From positions 213,195,212 through 213,259,211 of the forward strand of contig CM056997.1 of assembly GCA_029891345.1 (NCBI GenBank): a stretch of DNA of 64,000 nucleotides, given 5' to 3'. The notes under the pieces are model-generated. The model saw only the letters and a list, made by a program, of their open reading frames with translations. It made no database searches and was not told the DNA's origin. Made by a program: the position numbers and the translations under genes. This DNA comes from Dryococelus australis (lineage: Eukaryota; Arthropoda; Insecta; Phasmatodea; Phasmatidae). Position 1 is the first letter of the stretch. The number at the start of each line of letters is the position of its first letter. Positions 11,962 to 22,420 of the stretch are shown piece after piece.

Positions 11962-12790
11962 AATTTTTAAGTTAACAAGTGTCTCACAATTATTTGCAAC
12001 AGATTTGTTTAAATTTTTCAATTAATCAGCTATTTCTTTATCGGAATATCTTTTATTGACACCATCATTTCCATCAATAGGATCAGCCATATTATTAATT
12101 CTACGATTTTGAAGAGAAAAATAATCTGTTGTGTAAATAAAAACTTAAATAATTAGATTTTCTAAAGCAGAAACAATTATATTATATTTTGATTCTACAT
12201 ATGATTTTCAATCAGAAACACTAGTGTTGTATTTTGAATCGACATCAGTTTTAAAGCATAGTCAGAATCAATAGCTTTATATTTTGAATCGTCATCATTT
12301 TTGAATACATAATCAGCAACAATAGTTTTATATCTTGAATCTGCTTCTTTTTTAATGTCTGTTTTGCATTATTTATTCGTTTTAAATAATCAGTAATATT
12401 ACTATTGAATTGTAAATTTATATTTTCTTTTACAGCGTAATCAGAATCAATAGTTTTGTATTTTGAATCAACAACTTTCTTATAATGCATAATCTGATAT
12501 ATATCAGATTATGCATTATATTGCATAATTTGATATATATATATATCAAAAAAACTTTTCTTAACTGTATCTGTTCCTTTAATGGGTTCAGCTATATTAA
12601 TAATTCTACATCCAAAAAATGAAACATACAATTTTGTAAAATCAAAACAAATGCTTAACTCACTTTGTAAAGAAGAAAACCTCGAATTACATTGTGAATC
12701 TACATATTCTTTTAAATCTTCAGCAATATTATCAATGGTTTAATTTAAATATTTGATTAATGGTTCCCCAAATATATCTGTTATTTAATA
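11962..12790 (-). pseudogene. Fibre-like repeat protein of Polinton A
   Basis: A repetitive protein readable across several frames. In reading direction there is a coiled-coil-like stretch (EDLKEYVDSQCNSRFSSLQS), then RIINIAEPIKGTDTVKKSF near 12.57-12.63 kb. Next come at least four copies of a roughly 17-residue unit of the type DSKYKTIDSDYAVK (12.48-12.18 kb). Last is RRINNMADPIDGNDGVNKRY near 12.03-12.11 kb. The two flanking motifs look like the R-I-x-N-x-x-DP...D...K+Y unit seen in shafts of many phage tail fibres. Surface spike or fibre is therefore inferred. The longest clean piece is 12251-12490. Stops near 12.17 and 12.02 kb and frameshifts inactivate it. Confidence 0.6.
12481..12520. 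repeat. Perfect 40-bp palindrome
   Basis: The 40 bases equal their own reverse complement, beginning TATAATGCATAATCTGATAT. A weaker related copy follows directly (12522-12540, TTGCATAATTTGATATAT). It lies within the fibre-like gene and includes the ATG at 12490 that opens the 79-codon frame. Confidence 0.97.
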
Positions 12791-12813
12791 ATAAAGAAAT
12801 TATATTGTTAAAC

Positions 12814-13110
12814 TTAAATTATTTCTAAGAAAAGATGTAATACAGTTAAACATAGATGTCCACATATAACTGAATTAAAATTCTGAATTCGATCATCATT
12901 ATAATAAACGTTCCTGTTTTTGAAATAATGAATTAAATTAGTGGGAATATTGCCTCCAAATGAGTCAAAATATTTAACCTTATTATTTTCTTTAAAATAG
13001 CAAACCCAATAAGTGCCAGGATTTGTTGAAATATCAAAATTAACAACCACAGCACATTCATTTTTGTGCATATTTTTTGGTAGTTCATCAATCATATAAA
13101 CATTTCTGAA
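12814..13110 (-). pseudogene. Adenain-like cysteine protease (Polinton PRO)
   Basis: Capsid maturation protease of the adenovirus/Ulp1 type. The clean frame 13095-12814 holds IDELP, an acidic NFDISTNPGTYWVCYF strand, KYFDSFGG (third triad position) and ICGHLCLTVL with the nucleophilic Cys. The position before WVCYF is Tyr, where the family has its catalytic His, so the protein would be inactive even if expressed. It is about 95 residues from the start of the clean frame, with an N-terminal extension in other frames up to ~13.11 kb. It lies between the fibre-like and minor capsid genes on the same strand. Confidence 0.9.
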
Positions 13111-13164
13111 ATATTTAATATGAATTTCTTTTACATATTTTTTATAATCGACATTAGATAATGA

Positions 13165-13430
13165 TGAAAAATTGTAATTATTTTGTCCTTCGTCGTTTTA
13201 ATCTTCTTCCTGATTTATTTTCCATTGCTAAATTACGTTTTTTTGTTCTTCTAATACATTTTTATTTTTACTGGTTGTTCAACGGCACTATAAATTGCAT
13301 GCAGCTGCTCCTAACGCAGCGTTTACAAGGGCAATATTTCCTCCATGATATAAACCATTGCCAGTTTTTTCTTTAGCTATTTTTTTAACTGTTGGTAATG
13401 GTAAAGTTAATTTGAAATATTTGCCCTCTT
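13165..13430 (-). pseudogene. Hydrophobic minor capsid protein remnant
   Basis: Reading down from about 13.43 kb, the segment contains LPTVKKIAKEKTG, then NGLYHGGNIALVNAALGAAA, a Gly/Ala-rich hydrophobic patch. After stops comes a basic, Gln/Arg-rich end. Small proteins with a GGxxAL-type hydrophobic patch next to the protease are typical minor virion components of Polintons. A parallel piece sits just before the protease of Polinton B. Identification is by position and composition. Confidence 0.5.
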
Positions 13431-13479
13431 GCAATTATATATATATTTACTATCTTCATTTATAAGTAAAAAAAATTTA

Positions 13480-14800
13480 TAGTTTAATAAATTGTAATGC
13501 CCCATCCTAAGTTTCTTGTTGTAAACATAGTTGAGGCAAAAGCAGCAAAAGCAATATTTTCACCGATTGGAGTATTTTTATGTAACATTATTGCTTTTGC
13601 TCCTAATTTTTAAATTTTATCTTCTTCATGTCTATATTCCAAGTCTTTATGATCTCGATAAGCAATAACGTGATATTTGCATGCTTCATGCAATTTATTT
13701 ACTCTTTCATCGCCTCTTTCAAGCCTTTCATTTAATTTTGTAAATGAACCACAATAATTATAACCGGGCAAATCTAATTCGGGCAAATTTAAAGTGTTTA
13801 ATGCCCAGTTTATCACACCTTTTCCATGGTGTTCTGAATTCCAAAATGAGAGTGGTATAACATTTCAAACTCTTGTAAGATATGATATACATTTGGATTA
13901 TTTATAAAAAATTCAGAAAATTTATTGCATAACATATTCATTATGCTAACTTTTCCATTGAAATAAACTATTAATCTATCAATTAATTTTCTAAAATCAC
14001 CCATCCAAATGTTTTCTTTGGGCAAATTATTATATTTTTTATGCCTTCTCCAGATTTAGGAGTTATTGGAGAAACCATTCTTTCTGGTGTATTTGGTAAT
14101 GATTTTGACAGTGAATTTTTTATATATTCTTTATAAATTGTACTAATTATATTATTATACTTCCATGCAATACTCGAACTTGGATTATTCCTTTTCTTAT
14201 TAGGAATATAATTTTGAAATACGGCTTTGGTTAATCAAATAATTCCTGTATAATTTTTAAGGTCATTATCATTGTAATTACCTGCAAGTTCGCCATATTT
14301 CATTTTTATTAACAATTTAGAAAGTCCTTCTGTTAATTCATATTCTTTATCTTTGACAAATAGTGTATCACCATGCATCTCTACTTTTGTATTACCAATA
14401 TAAAAATCATGACCCTCTCCTCATAAGACATATTTTTCCTTTAATGCTATTAATATCTCCAGAAATATGTTTTCCAAGTCTAATAGTTGAGCCTTTCAAT
14501 GGCAATATACCCAAATTTGGAGACCTATCTTTAGGAAATTTTTTTTTCTTCAAATGATGATTATTCTGGTGGATAATATTTTTTTGCAGCAGCAGGTACT
14601 AGTGCTGTTATTCAATTTTTATTTCTTTCACTTACTTTTTCTACTTTTTTTGCCAATATTTTTTAATTCATGAATTAATGGTTTGTCTTTTTTCTTGCTT
14701 TTTCATATTATACCTCATGGTTCTTTTTATGATTTGTATACTTTTCGATGAGCAATTTCACTCGATGAACTCCCTCTGAATCCTTCATTTGCATATTTAA
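13480..14800 (-). pseudogene. Minor capsid protein with phospholipase-A2-like domain
   Basis: A long broken gene. From ~14.80 kb there is a basic, coiled-coil-like N-terminus, then PLKGSTIRLGKHISGDI (~14.47 kb). A conserved Polinton domain of unknown function follows (GHDFYIGNTKVEMHGD to GLSKLLIKMKYGEL, 14.42-14.27 kb), then a Pro/Ser-rich linker and a frame change. The 14025-13813 frame precedes the parvovirus-VP1-type PLA2 segment (13816-13610), with DLPGYNYCGSFTKL and HEACKYHVIAYRDHKDLEYR. Such PLA2 domains help virions breach membranes. Here the residue after the active-site His is Val where the family has Asp, so the domain is predicted dead. The C-terminus runs on to KAIMLHKNTPIGENIAF near 13.56 kb. 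Confidence 0.8.
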
Positions 14801-14814
14801 CTTTTTTACTTATA

Positions 14815-16110
14815 AATGAGTTATAAAAGCATTGAGAGTTCTGAGAGATAAACTTTTCTCCCAACTGATAAAACTAATAAAAATTTAAATGCTTACAATA
14901 ATAGACTAGAATTTGATATTCCAATAGGAGATGACTTTTCTTGTTAAACATGAGGCAAAATTCGAAAAATGAGATAATATTGATGTTTGTTCTATTTTTT
15001 TCCCATTTCAGTTTTCTAGAGTAGTAATTTGAGAACATGGACAGATTATTGAGGCTGTTGATAATCCAGGATTAACTTCGACAATGATGAATATTTTGCC
15101 AAGATCACCAGGTGAATAAAATTATTTAGACTCTACTGGTGTTGATAGTAAATATCGAATTAAATCTGTTCGTAGTGATAAAATAAATTAAATAAAGTAT
15201 GCATTAAGATATTTGTTTGGTTTTATTCGCGATAATAATTAAGTTTGCTGGAAGGGAGATTATGAAATCACTTTTTTTAGAAATTCATCTGATAACAATT
15301 GTTTATTTGTTTATGAAACTAAAACAGCAGATGGTTCGGTTGATAAAACTTACACTGATACAGGAAAATTGTTATTGAAAAATTAGAAATTTTGTGGCCT
15401 ATTGTTGAATACGAATCTAACATGTCAATTGCAACTAAAGAAAAATATATAAAAATTCTAAAATTCATATTGGTTTTTAATATTGCCAATTTTTATAAAA
15501 AGAAGTTGCTACTAGGAAAACTGTTTTTAACTTTGATATAAAAGATCAGTTTAATAATTTACAATTTGACATGCCTGCTTTTGTAATTGTGGGTTTTCAA
15601 ACTAATGCATGCTTCAATGTTTGATAATTGTAATATGAGAAATATTTTTATTAAAAATAGTAGAAATGAAATTTTTCCGAAAGGAAATTGGAATCTATAT
15701 ATTGAAAATGATCTTCGTCTGGAAATGTTTCTGGCTTCTGATGATTTTAGAAATTCTAAAACATAAAAATTAGATACTATATATATAAATAATGAACTTT
15801 ATTATGAGCCAACTATAAATTATCATGACGATATCAATTTTTATTCATTTGGGAGCGAAGACCTTTACATGTTATTGACTGCCTATATAAAAACAGCAGT
15901 AGTTAAAGATAGAACAAATATAAAAATTAGTGTCGATTTTAAAAAAAGCTGTTGAGGCTGGTACAATTTGCAATGTTGTTTTAATTAGCCTTCTTAAATT
16001 TAACTTAAGATTATTTGAAAGAAAATGTCACTGACGATATAAAAATTTTTAATTTTATTAAATTGGTAATGTAAACGAATGGTCGCATTAAAAATTCTTA
16101 CGAATTTTTA
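14815..16110 (+). pseudogene. Major capsid protein (double jelly-roll) of Polinton A
   Basis: About 430 codons spread over frames with many stops, on the strand opposite the other structural genes. Landmarks are the N-terminus from ATG ~14817, LEFDIPIGDDFS (~14.91 kb), and LRYLFGFIRDNN followed by GDYEITFFRNSSDNNCLFVY (15.20-15.32 kb). Then come MPAFVIVGFQTNA (~15.57 kb), EGNWNLYIENDL (~15.69 kb) and FGSEDLYMLLTAYIKTAVVK (~15.85-15.91 kb). The FGF...F...RNSxDN and VGFQT blocks recur in Polinton MCPs, and corresponding elements are seen at 38.3-39.6 kb. The protein would form the icosahedral shell. Confidence 0.82.
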
Positions 16111-16502
16111 GAAATATAAATAAATTATTTGATTATGTAAAAATCATTTTTCTAATTAAAATTTTCTCATAGTATGACTTTTTCATAAAAGATATATCGA
16201 TTTTTAATATTATAAATTATTCAAACTATAGAACTTTTAGAAGTTTGGGATATTGGATATGAAATTATAAAAACATAAACTTTTATTGATAAATAATTGA
16301 ACATTGTTCATTTCAAAAATGTTTTAAAAATCGATAAAATGATTTGAGATGAAATAAATGTTCTGATTTTAGAGATGATGTTTATGGTTTGGAAATGTTG
16401 TAATGGTTGGAGTTATAAAATCAGTAATGGCTATGCTTCAGATTTTTCTTCATTTTAGACTTTAATTATCTTACTGGTGTTTTACTTTGGTTGAATAAAA
16501 TT

Positions 16503-16915
16503 TATAAATTCTGTTAATTATCTTTTTTGATATTTCATCTGATTTTCTTGCTAGTCTCAAAATTGCTTGATTTTTGCATAGTTTTGTTTGTTTTACCTGT
16601 GTCAAATCGTGTGCGCACATTTTTGAAAAACTGCTAAATTTCTCTCTTTTTTTTTTTTTTGCTTAAAATTGCCCGTTTTTGAGAGCTCCTTTATAAAACT
16701 TTTAGAGCTTAAATTTAGCCCTTTAATACCGCGATTTTGACTTTGGTTTACATGGTTTTCTCGATTTTTTCATCGTATTTCAGATAGGTGTTTTTAACTT
16801 TTTGCTGTACTTTTAGACAAAATGACCCTTGTTAGTTTACCGCATTTTTGTTGTAATTTTAGAATAAATAACCCTAAAGAATGTGCTGCGCTAGAATCGG
16901 CCTTTTACATTTACT
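16503..16915. repeat. Right TIR of Polinton A
   Basis: Reverse-complement partner of 3880-4266. It includes a poly-T run near 16649-16660 that is absent from the left copy, and an outer ATGTAAA/CCGATTCT end. Confidence 0.9.
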
Positions 16916-17884
16916 TTAAATCCAAGATTTTTCGTACGTTGAGATTCTAAGATATGAAAGTTGGGCCACTTTAATCATTCACGCAATGAGCAAATTACGT
17001 CCATCCATATATGCTTTCGATTGTTTGTCAAGACTCTGGAAACAAATTTTGCAGCACCGAATTCACCGTTAAGATCTAGTAATTTTCATGAGTGACCTCA
17101 TTGGTTTACGCAAGCTCTAAGGCCACATTTTAGGCGATTGTTGATGTTCGGTTGTACATAACCCTCGTCTCAAACTTACTTTAAGACGTGGGCACCCTTA
17201 AAAAAACTTATGTCCAGCTTAAAAATATTTCTCCGAAAGCATCATCTGTTATTCCAGGAGTTTATTTAGTAGATATATCGAGTTTCATGAAATACTTGTA
17301 GCAACCCGCCCCTTATTTTACCGTCAATCACTGCAGTCGCTAATGAAACGGAAAATTGAAAAGTCGTCCACAGGAAAAAATACCTTTTCGCATCGCGGCG
17401 CCTCTTGGCAGGCTTATGAAACAAGCATTCAAGAAATGATCATGGTTTCCTCGCCTTCCTACTGTGACAGATTTCACATGTTGTGATCGTGGCGGACGAC
17501 CCCACTGGTCGGCGGGTTTTCTGTGGAATCTTCCGTTTCTCCCCGTCCTTTCATTCCGGCGCCACTCCATACTAACCTCAATAACCCTCGTACACTCTCA
17601 AGCCTTCGCTGTTAAGAGCCTCCCAAATCTCTTCACTCTTCACTCTCATGCGACAGAACAAGTCAAGCCTGGGATTTCTGCTATATTGGAATTGAGGTAG
17701 AGATATATTCGTCTCGTGCGCGTGTGCCGAAAGATGACTCGCCTGTCGCCAAAACAACTGCCAAGCTCACGTGGTCAACACTGATACACGTGTGGGAGTT
17801 TGCTTTTTAACTGTCAACAGAAACGCTCTTTTATAAGAATAAAAAACTTTAAATAACGTGAACATATTATAGTTGTATTCAAAC
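16916..17884. other. No gene recognised
   Basis: A less AT-rich patch with CpGs lies at 17.33-17.73 kb. Two overlapping short frames there show no recognisable domain. Confidence 0.4.
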
Positions 17885-18293
17885 CACCCCAGCAGCAACA
17901 TGCGTTGGCCCAACATTGGCACTTGGTTGAAAAGGTTGGCTATACGTTCGGTTGGAGCACACACAATAATACAACTTTGGCTCAACAAAAATTTGCTACC
18001 ACAAACGTGTTAGGAGATTACTAACACCCTCCAGACAATGATGTCACAAAATCAGATTATGTTATTACCTATCGCACATGTAATATTTATTATTGTTTGT
18101 TAGTTCATGGTTAATAACAGGTTAGTAAACTTATTGTTGGTAATATGTGTTTTATTTCCGTTGGGAAACTAACATTTTAAGTAAAAGTATGGAACAACCT
18201 TTATTTAATGAAAGCAATACCACTTATTTGTATTTTCTATTAAATTAAGAGGTTCTTCATGATTAGAGATATTGCTATTTAAAATACATATAT

Positions 18294-18660
18294 TCATTTG
18301 GTTATATGTTGTGCAGTGCCGGTAACACATTTGGTTATATGTTGTGCAGTGCCGGTAACACATTTGGTTATATGTTGTGCAGTGCCGGTAACACATTTGG
18401 TTATATGTTGTGCAGTGCCGGTAACACATTTGGTTATATGTTGTGCGGTGCCGGGAACACATTTGGTTATATGTTGTGCAGTGCCGGGAACACATTTGGT
18501 TATATGTTGTGCAGTGCCGGTAACACATTTGGTTATATGTTGTGCAGTGCCAGGAACACATTTGGTTATATGTTGTGCAGTGCCGGGAACACATTTGGTT
18601 ATATGTTGTGCAGTGCCGGGAACACATTTGGTTATATGTTGTGCAGTGCCGGGAACACAT
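18294..18660. repeat. 33-bp minisatellite, 11 copies
   Basis: Eleven tandem copies of a 33-bp unit containing TTGGTTATATGTTGTGCAGT and a GCCGGKAACACA end. Units differ mainly at one T/G site (GGTAAC versus GGGAAC). Because 33 is a multiple of three, three long frames stay open: two on plus (to 131 codons) and one on minus (151 codons, an 11-residue repeat). These are consequences of the period, not evidence of a gene. Confidence 0.97.
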
Positions 18661-19089
18661 CGGTTGGTAATTAGTACTAATTGTAAGAGTTAGGCCAACA
18701 TTGTGTAACCAGCATTATGCTTGCAATGGTAATTTCCATATTTACAACGAAATAAAACAAAAAGTTTTTTTATAATTTATTTTCAACACACAAGGCATGT
18801 GTTATTTAAAATAGATTTTGTTGGTCATGTGATGGTTACTTGTTCGAAAACATATTATTGGCATTTGGTATGTACTCAAAACCTTCGATGGGCCAAAATT
18901 GTTCAACCAATATAAATTGACATGATAAAATGCAATAGTTCCAAATGGGAAAAAATATATATTAAACATATTAATTTTCTCACCATATGAAGATTTGCCA
19001 AATGTATGTTTTCTTTAAACTTGGTTTTGTTCCTCGTCTGTTTAGAAAATGTTGTAAAGATAGCCGTTTGTGAAGGATAATTTTTGTTC

Positions 19090-19512
19090 AAAGCTGTTCA
19101 TGATAAAGTGAGCACTTTTGAAATGAACCTTAGTATAATGTCACTGCTCCTGTGTGGCATATATTTTAACGGAAACTCTGAGTGACATGCACTCAGTAAA
19201 GTTGGTAGCGATGGAAGGATTGTAGTTCCATATCATAACGTCGAAGAGAAAGTGCTAAGTAACCATTTGTAATAACTCAGATTATTTATTTTTCTTTCTG
19301 TTTTTCTTAATGTGTCAAACTGTAAAAATGAGCAGATTTAAAAAATATTTACTTTTGTTATAATTTCACAGTCTCACTTGACCGACGTATGAATAAAGTG
19401 ATGAGGTCTATAACAACGTTAATTTTACATAAGGCGGAAGAACACAGGAAGTGCATACACGTAGATCTTAAGCAGGGCTTTCAAAAGTGCTCATTTTACC
19501 GTGAACAGCATA
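19090..19512. mobile_element. MITE, copy 2 of the 1.08-kb family
   Basis: Inverted ends read inward GCTGTTCAYGRTAAARTGAG then CACTTTTGAAA, clearly related to the 1082-1323 element. It is longer (~420 bp), and its interior shows no coding sequence. It is nested inside the 17.9-20.3 kb transposon. Confidence 0.75.
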
Positions 19513-20326
19513 TACTTTAGGACAAGATTGCATTGTAGATATTATTCTAATATGGGGTTTTATTAATATTTTCTAAATAAAAATATATATAATTCGTTTT
19601 ATTTCCTCTATGGTTCAGGTTATTCTTATACCAGACATTCTTTCAAAATAAGCTGTCTGTGGTTGGTTGAGTATTGGCTATTAGATGGAAAATATGCTGT
19701 TGTAACGGGTTGGTTTTAAATTCAATTTCAAAGTAGTAAAATCTAACTTTAAAACGTTAAGTAATATACAATGGTGTATTAAATTGCAATAGTGTGCTTA
19801 TTGTTTTGCATATTGTAAGAAGTCCCAGTACTTTTGTGAGTAACAAATTGCGCTATTCACCTAAAAGGCGTGAGTTATAGTTCAGCATCCGCCAAGGAAG
19901 TTTTAAGATCATAATAAAAATTGAAAGTGATGAATACCTAATAAAATTAACACATTATTTTATTTATTTTTTAATTTTTTTTGGGTAAAATTTATTTGAA
20001 ATGCTAGTAAGCAAAGCCGGCAGAATGTTATTTACTGGTTGGCATTATGTGTACAGTAACAAATCTTGCAAGCACATAACCTACGTCAAAACACGTTAAT
20101 AAATCTAGTTTGGCGTGAAAACCTCTTAAAATTGTGAACACAAACAAAACATTGTATTGTGCCAATGTTGTATTTTAGTCGGCAACCAACATAAAAGTCA
20201 GATTGGGCCAATGCAGGCCTGCGTGACATTTCCGCGTTGGGCCAACGTAATATCTCAACGCTGGCCCAATGGTAGAGCCAAACGCTGGGCCAACGTTAAC
20301 CCAATAAAAATGCTGCTACTGGGGTG

Positions 20327-21735
20327 CGTTAGAGGAAGTGTATGGACATCTCACAGGTATTACTCACGTAAGAGGTGTCCGAACCTCAAATTCTATCGAC
20401 GTTGTTTTCGATGGTGCTATTGATCGAGAAGCAGTCCAACGTTGGAAGGTGGAGAGACTATACTGCTAAACTCGCATGCGCATTCTACCCCCTTTTCTCT
20501 CTACAGAAATCTCCCGCTCACACCTCGCCTCACGTGTTTCTACAGGGCAAAGTGCTATGTTGTAAATGTGCGAAGCCTATCTCCTTTACCTAATGTATTC
20601 GTACTACTGCAGTACAACCCGAATACAATTAGAATAATATAACCTATATGACTTTCGTGAGTGATACGTTTTGTAAAAATTAATTCTAGGCGCCATTATT
20701 TCAGTACTTACCTATTCCTCTTGCATTTATATTGAATCATTTTGAGATATAATCAGTATTATTTCATTATCCAGCAATAAAATATTTTTGTAAAAAAATT
20801 CCACTGTCGTAGTCGGGGTTTTCTCCGCCATCGTGACAGATATGAACATACCACTTGCTCATATTTGACGAACATGAAGACGCACTCTCCAACACCGATG
20901 TGCAAACGAGCCGTGTACGTAGGCGACGAAATGCCGAGCAGGCGTGTGCCAGAACTACCCTCCACCGGTCCGTTATCATCCTGAGCCATCGTAGTCGGAA
21001 CAATTGTACCGGGAGACGTGATTCCCTCCAACGAGACAGGTGAAGGTCGTAATGAATTGGGCGCAGAGTGCAGGCGTGAAAACGAAGGATAAGGCGGAAC
21101 AAGACAACCCCTTTGGAAATCTGCTAACTACGTGGGGAGACACAATTTAATTACAAGGACCTGCTCGCTTTGTGCTCCTGCGCAAACACACGAGCGTAGA
21201 AAACTTTCAGCCGAATGGAAGGCGCCATCGTAGTTATTTACGCACAAAGACGCACGTATATCAGAGTTTTGCATGTTGAAATGTTGGAAGTAATTAGAAA
21301 GTTTTACTCCCGTTGCATTTCACAAAGAAATTTCGGTGTATTAGTAGCTACTTTGAAGTAGGCACTTTTCTTTGTTAGTAGACTGAACTAACAACGTTTG
21401 TTAATTAATTCGTTATAATTTATTTATATTTAAAACGCCATGAAATAATTTCTACCCTTGACCTCAACAAACAGTAGGTTCACAACGAAGGAAGGGCCGA
21501 TTTACATTAAATAAAGATAAGACTTAGCAACCTCTCCGTTGGAAAATAATTTAACATTCATCTCCTTTAATTTGAAAAATATAACTTCGAAGACAACAGC
21601 TCTTAACCAATACGAACCTAGGTTTGATTGAATGCCCATCTTGTATAAGAAGGCGTCACGCAAATATCTCATTTATTATCTGTTATAGCAGATTAATGTA
21701 AAAGAATGTCGGTACCATCAATCTGATACTATCAC
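20327..21735. other. No gene recognised; CpG-richer patch
   Basis: The stretch 20.87-21.24 kb has far more CG dinucleotides than its surroundings. Overlapping short frames lie here on both strands, the longest at 20767-21102 (minus), without a recognisable domain. It could hold an exon or promoter of a host gene, but nothing proves it. Confidence 0.35.
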
Positions 21736-21781
21736 ATTTACACTCACCATAACAAGTAATTTACACTCACCATAACAAGTA
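21736..21781. repeat. 23-bp tandem duplication
   Basis: Two exact adjacent copies of a 23-bp unit containing TTTACACTCACCATAACAAG. Confidence 0.93.
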
Positions 21782-22059
21782 ATTTTTTATACACAGCAGT
21801 GCGTAATTATAGTAGTTGACTTCTTTGCAAACGCATAATAATTACTATATACAAGTCATATGTAAAATCATTGTACGTACTGAACGTGCACAAATATTGG
21901 TTTCCTTGGGTGGTGTGCTTCCAGACGCCTCTGCACATTTTGTCGAGACGAGATATGATACACCTGTTCTAAAAACCATTTATAGTAAGATGTTTGGCAA
22001 ATTTCAGGTATTAGGAACCCAGGGGACAATAGCCTAAGAAAATGGGTGTACACAATGTA

Positions 22060-22420
22060 AAAAAAACACTCAAAAACATTAAGAATCCCTTAAAATTCGC
22101 AGAAAAATTGGCAAATCACTTAAAATCCGTAAAAATGACAGGGAATCCCTAAAAATGACAAGAAAATCTTTATAAAACACAATAAAATCCCTGTAAATCG
22201 CAAGTGAATCCCTGTAATTCGCAAGTGAATCCCTGTAAATCACAATATTATCCCTTAAAATCTCGTAAAATCTCGGAAAATCGCAGCACAAATCAAAAAG
22301 TATATGTAAATCTCAGAAAATCATTGCATTGCGCAAAAAATCGCTGTTGAACGCAAAAAAAATCTCGGAATAGCCTTGAAAACATTCGAAAATCGTTAAG
22401 AATCCAAACAAATTCTACAG
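22060..22420. repeat. Degenerate short tandem repeat
   Basis: Many variants of an AATCCCTGTAAATCGCAAG-like unit of about 20-25 bp. They give a minus-strand frame (22079-22291) with a repeating RDSL-x-x-YRD pattern. Copies drift in length and sequence, so this is an old satellite-like array rather than a gene. Confidence 0.7.

Larger units (their letters stand above)
3880..16915. mobile_element. Polinton/Maverick element A, ~13 kb, decayed
   Basis: Self-synthesising DNA transposon of the Maverick/Polinton class. Inverted repeats of about 0.4 kb bound a gene set diagnostic of the class. In order: small protein (-), zinc finger and PolB (+), penton (-), packaging ATPase (+), integrase (-), zinc ribbon (-), unknown (-), fibre-like protein (-), cysteine protease (-), hydrophobic minor capsid protein (-), PLA2-type minor capsid protein (-), MCP (+). 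Nearly every gene has stops or frameshifts, so this is a dead copy. It is visibly more AT-rich than its flanks. It is somewhat shorter than the usual 15-20 kb. No convincing 6-bp target duplication could be fixed next to the TIRs. Confidence 0.95.
17885..20326. mobile_element. Non-autonomous DNA transposon with subterminal repeats
   Basis: The two ends form an inverted repeat reading CACCCCAGYAGCARCAT. Just inside each end are several copies, in both orientations, of a TTGGCCCAAC/GTTGGGCCAA motif (17.90-17.95 kb and 20.19-20.30 kb). The ~2.4-kb interior has no transposase-like frame but carries the 33-bp minisatellite and a nested MITE. No clear target-site duplication was found, so the superfamily is undetermined. 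Confidence 0.65.

Noticed and set aside
18205..18693. Three long open frames (122-151 codons) as genes
   Set aside because: They are produced by an 11-copy 33-bp repeat that stays in frame on both strands.
22060..22420. Regular short repeats as a CRISPR-like array
   Set aside because: Units are degenerate, variable in length, without unique spacers, and the context is eukaryotic.
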